NCBI RefSeq assembly: GCF_000027145.1
Contig: NC_013891.1
Coordinates: 2,604,001 to 2,668,000 of the forward strand
DNA length: 64,000 nt
Source: Listeria seeligeri serovar 1/2b str. SLCC3954
Lineage (GTDB): Bacteria > Bacillota > Bacilli > Lactobacillales > Listeriaceae
Direction of reading: 5' to 3'
Position 1 is the first letter of the stretch. Each line of letters opens with the position of its first letter. A program made the position numbers and the translations under genes. Shown here piece by piece: positions 28,046 through 37,316 of the stretch. The notes under the pieces were generated by a model. That model was not told the DNA's origin and did no database searches. It saw only the letters and a program-made list of their open reading frames with translations.

Positions 28046-29098
28046 TTAATCGTCACCTTTCTGAGGCAATATCATCACTTTGTTATAATCATGTTCTCTT
28101 GAAAGAATCATCTCAAACGCTTCTTTCGTTTCTTCTAGTTTATAACGATGCGAAATCAGTGGTTTTAGTTTAATTCGACCTTGTTTGACAAATTCAATCG
28201 AAGTCCGCCACTCTTCACCTGGAAACGGCGCCGAGTAAGAGTTCCAAAAACCTTTAAGCGTTAATTCACGTCTGAAAATATTTTCAAAAGCTTCTTCGTG
28301 TAAAAGCACATCCGCGTAAGCTATTCCTAGGAAACCAACTTTGCCTTTTTTCTTGGTTACAAGGAGACATTGTTCTTGAGTGATTTTCGAGCCGGCACAT
28401 TCTAGCGCGATGTCAGCACCAAGGCCATTCGTGTAAGCTAAAACGCGTTCTTTCAGGTCTTCGTTTTTTGGATTAATCGTGTATCTGCAACCAAATTCCT
28501 TCGCATCTGCTAACTTTTTATCACTGATATCAACAGCGATAATGTCTTTCACACCAGCGAGAAGTAAACATTGCACGACTAAAATCCCAATCGTCCCAAT
28601 CCCAAACACGATAACTGTATCACCAAGTCTTGGTTCGATTCCAAGTACCCCATGCATTGACACAGCTAATGGTTCAATCATAGCGCCTTCTTCAAAATCA
28701 AGGTCGCCAATGGAAATGACGTTATCAGCTTTCATTACGACATTTTCGGCAAATCCTCCGTGGAAATGTGAGCCCACCATTCGGTAATTATCACATAGCG
28801 AGAAGTCTCCCGCTTTACAATAATTACATTCCATACATGGTTCTAGTGGAATTCCTGCAACACGGTCACCGATAGCTCTATTTTTCACTTCACTACCTAC
28901 TTCTGTAATCACACCCGAAAATTCGTGTCCCATAACAGCCGGCAATGGATATTTCCAACGCGTCTGCATTTTGTGAATATCTGATCCGCATATTCCAACT
29001 GCTTTTACCTCAACACGTACTTGATCTTTCCCACAAATCGCTTCGTCAATTTGTTCTGCTTTTATTACATTATTCTCGTATAACACAGCTGCTCGCAT
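28046..29098 (-). CDS. Zinc-dependent polyol dehydrogenase (sorbitol/galactitol-phosphate type)
   Basis: A 350-residue medium-chain dehydrogenase: GICGSDIHKM, VMGHEFSGVI, the structural zinc cluster CMECNYCKAGDFSLC and VIVFGIGTIGILV for NAD. Similar in length and layout to GatD-type galactitol-1-phosphate dehydrogenases. It is paired with the downstream dehydrogenase, and the stop codon almost touches the next start. It oxidises a PTS-imported polyol phosphate; which of the two enzymes handles which pentitol cannot be told from the sequence. Confidence 0.88.
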   Translation of the reverse strand: MRAAVLYENNVIKAEQIDEAICGKDQVRVEVKAVGICGSDIHKMQTRWKYPLPAVMGHEFSGVITEVGSEVKNRAIGDRVAGIPLEPCMECNYCKAGDFSLCDNYRMVGSHFHGGFAENVVMKADNVISIGDLDFEEGAMIEPLAVSMHGVLGIEPRLGDTVIVFGIGTIGILVVQCLLLAGVKDIIAVDISDKKLADAKEFGCRYTINPKNEDLKERVLAYTNGLGADIALECAGSKITQEQCLLVTKKKGKVGFLGIAYADVLLHEEAFENIFRRELTLKGFWNSYSAPFPGEEWRTSIEFVKQGRIKLKPLISHRYKLEETKEAFEMILSREHDYNKVMILPQKGDD

Positions 29099-29134
29099 GT
29101 TACTATCACCTCTTCTATATCATTAAAACAAAAC

Positions 29135-30406
29135 TTAGAAAATTGCTGCCCAAGCTTGAGAGAATTTAAGAATAACCCAGTTAAAGAAGTTACCACCCAT
29201 ATCAAGCGTACTTACTTGAGTTGCTCCTTTAGGGAATTCATAAACGCCTTTCATCATTTCTGTATGAACAAGACCAAAGTCAGTTGCCATAAGAAGTGCC
29301 AGTGCAATAACTACAGTTCCAGCTAAAACAGAGTGAAGAATGTTACCTTTACGTGATGCTACAACGAACGATACGTAAAATGGAATAGTCGCCAAGTCAC
29401 CAAATGGAAGTACTTTATTACCTGGAATGATAACAGCTAAGAAAAGAGTGATTGGAACAAGGATTAAACCAGTAGAGATATTCGCTGGGTGACCAATTGA
29501 AAGAGCTGCATCAAGTCCGATATATAATTCGCGGCCTTTGAAACGAGATTTCATAAATTCACGAGCGGATTCAGAAATTGGAATTAAACCTTCCATTAAA
29601 ATTTTAACCATCCGAGGCATTAAGAACATTACCGCACCCATTGACATGCCAAGTTGTGCAACAGCCCCAACGTCATAACCTGCAAGAAGACCAATTGCAA
29701 TACCTAGAATAAGCCCCATCATCATTGGTTCCCCAAAGATACCAAAACGTTTTTGAATTGTTTCTGGGTCAACGTGGATGTTTTTGATTCCAGGGATTTT
29801 AGCGATTAGCCAACCAACTGGAATACCAATGAAACCGAATGCTGCTGTTGAACCTGTTGGTAAGGAGATCCCTTTTAAGCCGTAAAATTCTTCTACCATA
29901 GGTTGTGTTCTATCAGCCATCCAAAGAACTGCAACTTCATAAATGATTGCACAAAGAATCGCGAACCACCAGTTACCGCCAGTTACGATATAACCAGTTG
30001 CACCTGCTGCGATAAAGTGCCAATAGTTCCAAATATCAATATCTAGTGTTTTTGTTACTTTAAAGAAGATAAGTACTAAGTTGACTACCAAACAGATTGG
30101 AATCAGAATTGCTGCAACTGGGGAAGCCCACGATGCTGCCGCTGCTGCTGGCCAACCTGCGTCAATAATTGTTAAGTTCAGACCAAAGCGTTCAACCATT
30201 TGTTGCGCCGCTGGACCTAAATTGCTAGATAGTAAACTAATAACAAGGTTAATACCTACAAATCCGATACCTATCGTAATCGCGGAACGAAGCGCTTTTT
30301 TCGCTGGTACTCGGAAAATTAATGCAATAAAGAAAATCATAATAGGCAAAATAACTGTAGGCCCCAAGTTTAAAACATACTGTACTCCTGATAGAAGTGT
30401 ATCCAT
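29135..30406 (-). CDS. PTS galactitol-type IIC permease for pentitols
   Basis: A 423-residue polytopic membrane protein of the GatC family with roughly ten membrane segments and family-typical stretches such as GLDAALSIGHPANISTG near residue 295 and NWWFAILCAIIYE near 150. Transposon work in L. monocytogenes linked the equivalent EIIC to D-arabitol and D-xylitol use (Kentache et al., from memory). Upstream IIB and IIA complete the system. Confidence 0.9.
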   Translation of the reverse strand: MDTLLSGVQYVLNLGPTVILPIMIFFIALIFRVPAKKALRSAITIGIGFVGINLVISLLSSNLGPAAQQMVERFGLNLTIIDAGWPAAAAASWASPVAAILIPICLVVNLVLIFFKVTKTLDIDIWNYWHFIAAGATGYIVTGGNWWFAILCAIIYEVAVLWMADRTQPMVEEFYGLKGISLPTGSTAAFGFIGIPVGWLIAKIPGIKNIHVDPETIQKRFGIFGEPMMMGLILGIAIGLLAGYDVGAVAQLGMSMGAVMFLMPRMVKILMEGLIPISESAREFMKSRFKGRELYIGLDAALSIGHPANISTGLILVPITLFLAVIIPGNKVLPFGDLATIPFYVSFVVASRKGNILHSVLAGTVVIALALLMATDFGLVHTEMMKGVYEFPKGATQVSTLDMGGNFFNWVILKFSQAWAAIF

Positions 30407-30467
30407 TTAATATTTCCTCCTTTTTTCTCTGTTTACGTTTTATTCCTAAACTCCCTTGCGCCCCTAA

Positions 30468-30749
30468 TTATTTAAGGTGCGCAAGTATTTCTTCGTCAAG
30501 CTCTTCCATACCCATACCAGTGATGTAAGAAGTAGCAATAATAGCTGGGATTTTGTAAGTTGTTGGTAAAATAGTTGTTGATACAATCAAATCTGCTCCG
30601 TCTTGCATAGATGCTGCTTCAGAAATTTTGATTTGTTTTACTTCTGCATCGACATTATGTTCTTTCACCAAACGTTCTACTCTGTCCGTTACTACTGTTG
30701 ATGTTGCAATTCCTGCTCCACAAGCTACCAAAATTTTAAATTGTCCCAT
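30468..30749 (-). CDS. PTS galactitol-type IIB component
   Basis: A 93-residue GatB-like phosphocarrier with the phosphorylated Cys10 in ILVACGAGIATST. It passes phosphate from the IIA to the polyol bound by the IIC. TAGGAGG precedes the start. Gaps to both neighbours are about 60 bases. Confidence 0.92.
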   Translation of the reverse strand: MGQFKILVACGAGIATSTVVTDRVERLVKEHNVDAEVKQIKISEAASMQDGADLIVSTTILPTTYKIPAIIATSYITGMGMEELDEEILAHLK

Positions 30750-30805
30750 GATAAATTCCTCCTAATTAATTGCTGCGATTTCCTCGCGGCTAATTTCCCT
30801 GTTTT

Positions 30806-31270
30806 TTAAACGGTAATCGTTTCCAAAATTTGTTTTACTTCTGCTTCATCTTTCGCTCTGAGTAATGCGGTTACATTTTCCTTGTCTTGAATCGTCCCCA
30901 TCAATTGTTGAAGTACCGCGAGCTGGCTGTGAGGTTCATTTAGTCCCAGCACGAAAATCAAATTCGCTTCAACCGTTTGACCTGCATCTTCCATAAGTTT
31001 GAATGGGATGCCGTCTTTCACAGTGATTACGGCGATAAATTGTTCCGTAACGCATTCTGGATCCGTGTGCGGTAAAGCAACTCCGTATCCATCTAATTTT
31101 AGCCCCGTTGGAAAGGTTTGTTCACGGTCTGTTAGTCTAGTCAAAAAGTCATCCGTCACATACCCTTCAGACTTTCCACTTTCTGCGACCATTTGGAATA
31201 GGTCCTCTTGCTGTTTGATATCCGACTGAACCCAAACCATTCCTTTTTTCAAAAATTGTACTAAATCCAT
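30806..31270 (-). CDS. PTS IIA component (galactitol/fructose type)
   Basis: A 154-residue EIIA type 2 domain with the active His68 in GVALPHTDPE. It takes phosphate from HPr for the pentitol PTS. It lies 33 bases downstream of the PRD regulator gene in the same operon, so the regulator and its PTS are co-expressed. Confidence 0.92.
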   Translation of the reverse strand: MDLVQFLKKGMVWVQSDIKQQEDLFQMVAESGKSEGYVTDDFLTRLTDREQTFPTGLKLDGYGVALPHTDPECVTEQFIAVITVKDGIPFKLMEDAGQTVEANLIFVLGLNEPHSQLAVLQQLMGTIQDKENVTALLRAKDEAEVKQILETITV

Positions 31271-31303
31271 TACGAAATCCTCCTGTAATTCTTTCTGACT
31301 TCT

Positions 31304-33373
31304 CTACATTGTCTTTTTTGTTTCCAAGTCCGTGAAGTTTTTTATTATTTGGTGCATTTCTTTTGTACTCCCAGCGTCTGCAAGCTTTTTAAGGGCTCTT
31401 TTGTTCTCCGATAATTCCATCAGTTGTAGTAAAGCTGTGAAGTGAGCGTTTTTATCAACAGCTGCAATGACAACGATAAAATGCAAATTCTTACCGCCTT
31501 CCACTGGCAAGCCTTCTTCTAGATAAAGTAAGCTCATTCCAAGACTATTAACTCCTTTTTCCGTTTCAGCATGAGGGATAGCTATTGTATTACGGAGAAT
31601 GATGTTCATAATCGGTGCCGGGTATTGCCGTTTCATTTCATCCACATATTGCTGTTCAACTACTCCCGCCGAAAGTAATGGTAAAGCCGCATGATGAATT
31701 GCCTCATGCCAGTCTGCCACTGATTTCTTCCGGGTAATTCGCGTTTCTTCAAGTAAATCTGAGAGAGAGCTTTTGGTTGAATGGGTGGATGTAGTTTCTT
31801 CTGGAACTGGCATTAAGTAATCTGCTAGGACTTTTTCAAGACGAGCAGCATCTTTAATATCAGCAAATTTGGAAATAGTTTTCATTAATTGATCAACGCT
31901 GATATTTACCTCATCCACTAAATAAACCGACCGCATTACTCGGCGCCTTAGCTCCAAGCGTTCTTTCCCATCCATTAATTGGTTAATTAGGAAAAATTTC
32001 TTGTCCGTCGAAAGCGGTACTGCGGAAAACACAATGTCATATCCTGCTTTTGTTTGTTCAAATTCCCGAATCGACATCGCTTGATAGAAAAATATTTCCG
32101 GGAAAAGGCTTCGTAATGTTTTTTCCATTAACCTCGAAATCGATAACCCATTCGGACAAACCACTACTGCTTTTAATCTTGTTTGTAGTTTCTCAGTAGA
32201 TTCAATTAAATGCCCTCCAATGAAAAGGGTGATAAAAATGCTTTCGTTTTCTGGAACCTTGCTACCAATAAAACGTTCTAAAGGTACAAGCGACTCTTTC
32301 ACGATGTAATGCACGGCTTGGAATTCTTGATCAATCTTGTCTAAAATGCTGTAATCTGTTGTAAGATGATACTTAATTCGATAATACGCAGGTTTGATAT
32401 GTGCAAATAATTTTTCCAGTAACGATTCTTTGTCTACTAGTTGAATACAAGCCTTCTTTTCAAATTCACTTAGAACTTGTTCCAGTGCAAGTCTTAACTT
32501 ATGCGTTTCCTCTGACTTCAAATACTGTTTTGGCAGCACATTGGAAGTTAAAAGTTGTAACGTGATGTACATCCGTTCTGCTTCTGGCATATTTGGCTCT
32601 TCTTCAATCAAAATCTCTGCAGCTCCGTATTCCCGAGTATCTGACAATTCATTGTAGTCAATCAGGAAAGATGTCGTAATCGTTTGCCCTTTTTTCATTC
32701 GCCGAAAAACAGCTTCCAGAATGTAAGGCAGTATTTGCATTTTATTGTCAATAAAATGCAAATTCAGATGATGCTCCACTTGTTCTAATTTTTCTCGGAG
32801 GTCTTTAATTCTCGCTTCTTCCACTTGCATAAAATCCTGTAAATACTCTTCCCCACCAAAACTCTCTATGATGTGTTCGGCCGCATAAATGAGCGCTGTC
32901 CGCTGATTCCACTCGTCCCCATCAATTAAATAACCACGCATTCTAGAATATTTCACTTCTAGGTTAAATTTATCGAGAGTTTTTTGTACCAGCTTCAAAT
33001 CTCGTAATACGGTGTTCTTGCTCACCTCCAACTCGCTGATAAAGTGATTAAGGGATAATTCTTCACTTCCTGTTGTTAACATGAGGATGATTAGACTGGC
33101 GCGTTCTTTTTCTGATGGAATGTACCAATCTGTTTTTTCGCCATCTTCCTCACCAATGATTTGAAACAGGTCAGGTTCTACGATAAATCGACCATTCGCA
33201 GCACGGTGAATCTTTGGATAAGTCTGTTCTTCTAGCCAATTATTAATTTTTTGGAAACTATAGTCGACTTGTCTTCGAGTTAAACCGAATTTCGCTTGCA
33301 AGTTTGTACTCGATGTGTCAGGATGCCGTAATAGCTCTTTTAAAAGTGAATTACTTCTCTCATCCAAATACAT
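31304..33373 (-). CDS. PRD-containing transcriptional activator of the pentitol operon
   Basis: A 689-residue MtlR/LicR-type regulator: HTH regions (LQAKFGLTRRQVDYSFQKIN near residue 25 and a second one with ELEVSKNTVLRDLKLVQK near 110), two PRDs (about 180-400), a EIIB-like domain (KAVVVCPNGLSISRLMEKT near 405) and a C-terminal EIIA-like domain with AIPHAETEKG near 610. The EIIB-like loop keeps Cys. It is the first gene of the operon with AGGAGGG before the ATG. A cre-like site overlaps its promoter. Confidence 0.9.
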   Translation of the reverse strand: MYLDERSNSLLKELLRHPDTSSTNLQAKFGLTRRQVDYSFQKINNWLEEQTYPKIHRAANGRFIVEPDLFQIIGEEDGEKTDWYIPSEKERASLIILMLTTGSEELSLNHFISELEVSKNTVLRDLKLVQKTLDKFNLEVKYSRMRGYLIDGDEWNQRTALIYAAEHIIESFGGEEYLQDFMQVEEARIKDLREKLEQVEHHLNLHFIDNKMQILPYILEAVFRRMKKGQTITTSFLIDYNELSDTREYGAAEILIEEEPNMPEAERMYITLQLLTSNVLPKQYLKSEETHKLRLALEQVLSEFEKKACIQLVDKESLLEKLFAHIKPAYYRIKYHLTTDYSILDKIDQEFQAVHYIVKESLVPLERFIGSKVPENESIFITLFIGGHLIESTEKLQTRLKAVVVCPNGLSISRLMEKTLRSLFPEIFFYQAMSIREFEQTKAGYDIVFSAVPLSTDKKFFLINQLMDGKERLELRRRVMRSVYLVDEVNISVDQLMKTISKFADIKDAARLEKVLADYLMPVPEETTSTHSTKSSLSDLLEETRITRKKSVADWHEAIHHAALPLLSAGVVEQQYVDEMKRQYPAPIMNIILRNTIAIPHAETEKGVNSLGMSLLYLEEGLPVEGGKNLHFIVVIAAVDKNAHFTALLQLMELSENKRALKKLADAGSTKEMHQIIKNFTDLETKKTM

Positions 33374-33397
33374 GTGAGTTCCCTCCTGTTCGTTTTT

Positions 33398-33426
33398 ATT
33401 ATAAATCTAATTTCGTTAAAAATGTA
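33398..33426 (-). promoter_or_regulatory. Promoter of the pentitol operon
   Basis: On the minus strand, -10 TATAAT (33398-33403), a 17-base spacer and a weak -35 TACATT (33421-33426). The weak -35 fits an activated promoter. Confidence 0.55.
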
Positions 33427-33436
33427 CACGCTTTCA
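33423..33436 (-). promoter_or_regulatory. cre (CcpA) site overlapping the pentitol promoter
   Basis: TGAAAGCGTGTACA on the minus strand has one mismatch to TGWNANCGNTNWCA and overlaps the -35 region, so CcpA would compete with RNA polymerase. Confidence 0.6.
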
Positions 33437-33689
33437 TCCCAATAACTTGCGGAAAGAATGTACATCATTGGGCTTTACTTGTGACTTTTTTAACAATACT
33501 CATATTTAAAAATGGCAGTTTATTGCCTATAAAGCTTGTCCTACAAAGGTTCTGCTAAGCTTTTGTTCGATGGGTAAAATCTAGTTTGAAACAAAAATGA
33601 GAATGAAGTTGGAGCAATTTTTGGGGAAGTCTTCCACCTTCATCATACAAAAAATACACGTTTCTTTCTACGTATTTTGTAAAAAAATA
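33437..33689. other. Intergenic region without recognised gene
   Basis: AT-rich. The only structure seen is a short inverted repeat AAAATAC / GTATTTT near 33650-33677. No ORF with a ribosome site was found. Confidence 0.4.
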
Positions 33690-33737
33690 CACAAAAAGAT
33701 GGTGCGAATGATAAAAAATACCATTTACACCATCTTC
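33690..33737 (-). terminator. Terminator after the CmpB-type membrane protein gene
   Basis: AAGATGGTG and CACCATCTT pair around a loop that itself has AATG/CATT pairing. TTTGTGTATTTTTTT follows on the minus strand. Confidence 0.78.
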
Positions 33738-33743
33738 ACTTTT

Positions 33744-34556
33744 TTATTTTCTTTTTTGTTTATCGACCCTTAGGATACTTTTATTAAAGTTTTTAAATGG
33801 TGCTCCATGTTTTATTTTCATTTTTGGGAACGATTTTAACATTCGGCGCTCATTAAATTTGAGTTTTCGCATACTGGAAGCGAGCTCGGAATCTTGTTTC
33901 CGTTTCACTTCTAGTTCAGCAATTTTCATGTCGATACTTTCTTGTTTTTTCAAAAATCCTTCTTCAAATTCTTTCGCGCGCTCTTTCACGCTTGCTTTCA
34001 ACTCATTCGCTTGCTCATTTAACTTCTCATTAAATTCGGCAAGTGCTTTTTGGAAGGATAGCATGCTTGTCACAGATTTAATTGTATCGAGCAGCATCAG
34101 AACAACAATAAGCGCAGGAACGATCCAACCACCCCAGCTCAAAATCCAATCCGCAAAATCGGTTACAAGCGGATGTAGGAAACGCACGACAATAATGCAT
34201 GCAAATCCCCAAAAAATCGAAATCGGTAAGCAAATCCGCCCTTTTACATTCAGTGGCCAGTTGTGGTAATCCCACCATGTCGTATGAAAAAGTGCTTCTA
34301 AAATAGTGGCTGTTACATACTCAATCGCCGTACAAATAATCATTGAAAAAATAAATAAGGCCCATAAATTATTTTGAAACGGTAAAATCAGCATTAAAAC
34401 AGCTGTTACCCCGAACCCGTAAATCGGGCAATACGGTCCATAAAGAAAACCACGATACACTAACTTCTTCTCTGAAATCGAACAGAAAACTTCTTCCCAC
34501 GCCCATCCAAGTACAGAATAAATAAAGAAATACAGGATAAACATATTAATATCCAT
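33744..34556 (-). CDS. CmpB-type putative ABC-transporter permease-like membrane protein
   Basis: A 270-residue protein with four or five membrane helices in the first 165 residues and a long charged, coiled-coil-like C-terminal tail (about 170-270, rich in Glu/Lys). The signature RGFLYGPYCPIYGFG near residue 35 identifies the Pfam ABC_trans_CmpB (DUF1113) family. Despite the name, no transport role is proven. It appears monocistronic with its own terminator. Confidence 0.8.
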   Translation of the reverse strand: MDINMFILYFFIYSVLGWAWEEVFCSISEKKLVYRGFLYGPYCPIYGFGVTAVLMLILPFQNNLWALFIFSMIICTAIEYVTATILEALFHTTWWDYHNWPLNVKGRICLPISIFWGFACIIVVRFLHPLVTDFADWILSWGGWIVPALIVVLMLLDTIKSVTSMLSFQKALAEFNEKLNEQANELKASVKERAKEFEEGFLKKQESIDMKIAELEVKRKQDSELASSMRKLKFNERRMLKSFPKMKIKHGAPFKNFNKSILRVDKQKRK

Positions 34557-34635
34557 CGTTCCATCTCCCTTTTTGTGTTAATTTTCACATATATTTTTAT
34601 TATAACAGAACTAGAAACCTTTCAACTAGGGGTAG

Positions 34636-35001
34636 TCAAAAAGTTTCTAATTGGGCTTGCTTATATTTGGGAAGTTTATTCTTTGCTTCGGTGTAAGCAT
34701 GATGGATTAGCGCGCGAATAAGTTCTTTGTTTTGTTCTTTTTCTAGTAGCACTGAAATCCAAACCCGTTTGTTCATGTAGTATCCGGGAACGACAGCTGG
34801 ATTTTCAGCACGGAGTTGTTCACTTTTTCCCGCATCACATTTTAACGTCAAAATCTGGTTTCCAGCATTATCTGTGCCGCGCATTGCCATTAACTGGTCC
34901 AATACGTGATAACGCCCTGCCTGCCACTCTTCTTTAAAACTATACTGCACTCCTGGAAGTTCAGTCATCACTTTTTTAATCCAACCAAATTCCTCACTCA
35001 T
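34636..35001 (-). CDS. MmcQ/YjbR family DNA-binding-like protein
   Basis: A 121-residue single-domain protein of the MmcQ/YjbR (DUF419) family, a double-wing fold resembling DNA-binding domains. Recognisable parts are LPGVQYSFKEEWQAGRYHVLD, ILTLKCDAGKSEQLRAENP and PGYYMNKRVWISVLLE. The function is unknown. Its start overlaps the glyoxalase-type gene by 8 bases, so the two are co-translated. Confidence 0.82.
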   Translation of the reverse strand: MSEEFGWIKKVMTELPGVQYSFKEEWQAGRYHVLDQLMAMRGTDNAGNQILTLKCDAGKSEQLRAENPAVVPGYYMNKRVWISVLLEKEQNKELIRALIHHAYTEAKNKLPKYKQAQLETF

Positions 35002-35365
35002 TGTTTGGCTCCAAAATCATAATTTTATTTCCATCTGGGTCAAGTAGATTTAGCTCTCGACCGCCCCATTCAGCAACCCGCGGCTCAGGTGTTTCGACGC
35101 CTTTAGTTTTAAGTTCTTGATACATATCATCTAAATTCGTGTCACATGAGAAAACAAATTCCACTTTAGATTCACTTGATTTTCCCCATTTACCACTATT
35201 CCAGACAATAATCCCTGGTGCATTTTCCGAAAAACCTAATTTCGCTCCATCAAAATTATCGTAGCCTTCAAAAACAATTGGAATTCCTAATTTCTCGTGA
35301 TAAAAAGCTACAAGTCCAGCTGGATCTTTAGTAGAAATATTCGTACAAACAAATTCATTTATCAT
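34994..35365 (-). CDS. Glyoxalase/bleomycin-resistance (VOC) family protein
   Basis: A 123-residue VOC domain with two beta-alpha-beta-beta-beta units: FVCTNISTKDPAGLVAFYHEKLGIP at the start and LNLLDPDGNKIMILEP at the end with the metal-ligand Glu. VOC proteins include isomerases, dioxygenases and drug-binding proteins; the substrate is not predictable. GGAGGTG precedes the ATG. It forms a two-gene unit with the downstream MmcQ-like gene. Confidence 0.85.
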   Translation of the reverse strand: MINEFVCTNISTKDPAGLVAFYHEKLGIPIVFEGYDNFDGAKLGFSENAPGIIVWNSGKWGKSSESKVEFVFSCDTNLDDMYQELKTKGVETPEPRVAEWGGRELNLLDPDGNKIMILEPNNE

Positions 35366-35404
35366 TTAAAACACCTCCATATGGCTAGTTTAGCAAAGCC
35401 TTTT

Positions 35405-36217
35405 TTATTTTAATTGTATATTTGCGACATTTTGCAGAAAAATTTGCTTCATTTCTTCTGGCGTATGATTACTATATCGTTTAAATTGTTTAATTAAATG
35501 TGCCTGATCAGCAAAACCATTCATATAAGCTAGTTCAGTGCCGGTAAGAGTTGGATTTTCATATAATGATTGCAATACTTTTTGGAAACGAATCAGTTTG
35601 GCAGTTTGTTTCGGCGCCAGTCCTACATGTTTTTGAAATAATCGCTCTAGTTGGCGCCCTGAAATCGCAAGTTCCGCAGAATGATTTGGATTTTGTAAAA
35701 GCTGATCTAAACCATTTAAAAAATCTGGATGCATTGTTTTGTTAAGTAGTATTAATTTTCGTAGTAGAAATTCTTCTAATAATTTTATTCGCTCGGTGTT
35801 GTTAGTGATTTCCGCAAATTCTTCCCGAAAAAATCTTCTAAATCCAGCAAACATTGCTTCTGGCTCATTCATCTGATTAAGGCTTCCTACTAAGTCAGGT
35901 TCTACAAATAAAAATAATGACCAAGCATAGAATCTTACAGCAAAAAGCTCCGAACTATTCTCGTCTATTGATTCAAAAGCCGCATCACTTACACCAACAA
36001 ACATGGCGTCTTGAGCAGTTCCCGTCTGACTATCAATTGTAAAAATAATGTCCGCACATAAATCAGGAACAACTAAATTATTTCCCGGGAAATCACTTTC
36101 CACCGCTTCCCAAAAACAGCGAATGTAGCTAGTAAGCGACGCGCTCGGAAAGTATTCTTTATAGCCAGCACGATTTGGTGTTGCTACAATTGGTTGAAAC
36201 ATCGTCAGCTTTCCCAT
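35405..36217 (-). CDS. AraC-family transcriptional regulator
   Basis: A 270-residue regulator. The N-terminal about 150 residues form a sensor domain of the DUF6597 type (EYFPSASLTSYIRCFWEA). The C-terminal about 100 residues carry the two AraC HTH motifs (LAISGRQLERLFQKHVGLAPK and GTELAYMNGFADQAHLIKQFKRYSNHTPEE). The likely targets are itself or the following VOC/MmcQ genes, by proximity only. Confidence 0.88.
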   Translation of the reverse strand: MGKLTMFQPIVATPNRAGYKEYFPSASLTSYIRCFWEAVESDFPGNNLVVPDLCADIIFTIDSQTGTAQDAMFVGVSDAAFESIDENSSELFAVRFYAWSLFLFVEPDLVGSLNQMNEPEAMFAGFRRFFREEFAEITNNTERIKLLEEFLLRKLILLNKTMHPDFLNGLDQLLQNPNHSAELAISGRQLERLFQKHVGLAPKQTAKLIRFQKVLQSLYENPTLTGTELAYMNGFADQAHLIKQFKRYSNHTPEEMKQIFLQNVANIQLK

Positions 36218-36268
36218 TAAGAATACCCCCTTTTCATCATATTACCACAAATTTTCTTCATAAATCAT

Positions 36269-36293
36269 GCTTCTTTCTTTTATTTGCGGGTAT
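36269..36293 (+). promoter_or_regulatory. SigmaB-type promoter of the universal stress protein gene
   Basis: GCTT (36269-36272), a 15-base spacer and GGGTAT (36288-36293), close to the SigmaB consensus GTTT-N13-17-GGGTAT. It lies about 40 bases before the start codon. Confidence 0.65.
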
Positions 36294-36332
36294 TAAATAC
36301 TATGGGGAAAACTTTTGAGAGGGTGATACAAA

Positions 36333-36803
36333 ATGTCTGCTTACAAACGTATTCTTGTTGGAGTTGATGGTTCAAATGAAGCCGAAGCGGCACTAAGACG
36401 TGCTGTTCAGTTTGCTAAAATGGACGGAGCCACACTCGGTATTGGCTTTGTCGCTGATGTTCGCCGGATTGCACCACTGATTGATTATGAACAAACCTAT
36501 GCAAAAAAAGCCAAAGCCTACGGGGAAGAATTAGTCGAAATGTACAAAAAGGAAGCCGAAAAAGCTGGCGTTCCACATGTAGAAACTTTTGTTCACTTCG
36601 GTACACCAAAAAGCACTTTTAATAAAAAAATCACACGTAATTTTGAACCTGATTTAATTTTAGTTGGAGCTACAGGACTCTCTGCAACAGAACAATTTAT
36701 TCTTGGTAGTGTTTCTGAATATACCGCGGCTCATGCACCTTGTGATGTCATTATTGTTCATGCGAAACCATGGCGTAACAGAAAGACTGTCGAAAAACTC
36801 TAA
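36333..36803 (+). CDS. Universal stress protein (UspA family)
   Basis: A 156-residue UspA domain starting YKRILVGVDGSNEAEAALRRA, with the ATP-binding loop GATGLSATEQFILGSVSEYTAAHAPCDVIIVH (G-2X-G-9X-G(S/T) pattern). Such proteins bind ATP and support survival under stress. The SigmaB-type promoter agrees with general stress control. The rpiB copy 45 bases downstream is probably co-transcribed. Confidence 0.92.
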   Translation: MSAYKRILVGVDGSNEAEAALRRAVQFAKMDGATLGIGFVADVRRIAPLIDYEQTYAKKAKAYGEELVEMYKKEAEKAGVPHVETFVHFGTPKSTFNKKITRNFEPDLILVGATGLSATEQFILGSVSEYTAAHAPCDVIIVHAKPWRNRKTVEKL

Positions 36804-36848
36804 TTCATGTATAATGAAAGTATTGATTATACGGTAGGAGGAAAAAAA

Positions 36849-37304
36849 ATGACAGTTAGTAAAGTTGCCATTGCTTCAGACCATGGTGGGATTGAATTAC
36901 GCAAAAGTATTATTTCTTACCTTGAAAGTGCTGGAATTAGTTACGTGGAATTTGGTCCGGAGACGCCCGAATCAGTGGATTATCCAGGATTAGCTATTAC
37001 CGTTAGTGAAAAAGTTGTAAACGAAGAAGTAGATCGCGGAATTTTAGTTTGCGGCACTGGGATTGGTATGAGTATTGCCGCCAATAAAGTAAAAGGCATT
37101 CGTTGCGCGCTTGTTGGCGATACATTTAGTGCCCACGCAACTCGCGAACACAATGATACAAATGTCCTTGCCCTTGGAGCTAGAGTCATTGGACCTGGCC
37201 TTGCAGAAGATATTGTCAAAATTTGGTTAGAAACCGAGTATGAAGGCGGCCGACATGCTAATCGTGTTGGACAAATCACCGCTTATGAAGATAGTCACGC
37301 TTAA
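36849..37304 (+). CDS. rpiB: Ribose 5-phosphate isomerase B (second copy)
   Basis: A 151-residue RpiB-fold isomerase: IASDHGGIELRKSI, GILVCGTGIGMSIAANK near residue 63 and ATREHNDTNVLALGARVIG near 97. ATG 36849 is preceded by TAGGAGG; an upstream in-frame ATG at 36807 is not supported. It is probably transcribed with the universal stress protein gene, unlike the copy in the pentitol operon at 26378. Confidence 0.93.
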   Translation: MTVSKVAIASDHGGIELRKSIISYLESAGISYVEFGPETPESVDYPGLAITVSEKVVNEEVDRGILVCGTGIGMSIAANKVKGIRCALVGDTFSAHATREHNDTNVLALGARVIGPGLAEDIVKIWLETEYEGGRHANRVGQITAYEDSHA

Positions 37305-37316
37305 AAAATTTAACAT

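Noticed and set aside
33647-33680. Short inverted repeat taken as a second terminator
   Set aside because: Only about 7 pairs and no T-run next to it; the longer hairpin at 33690-33737 explains termination.
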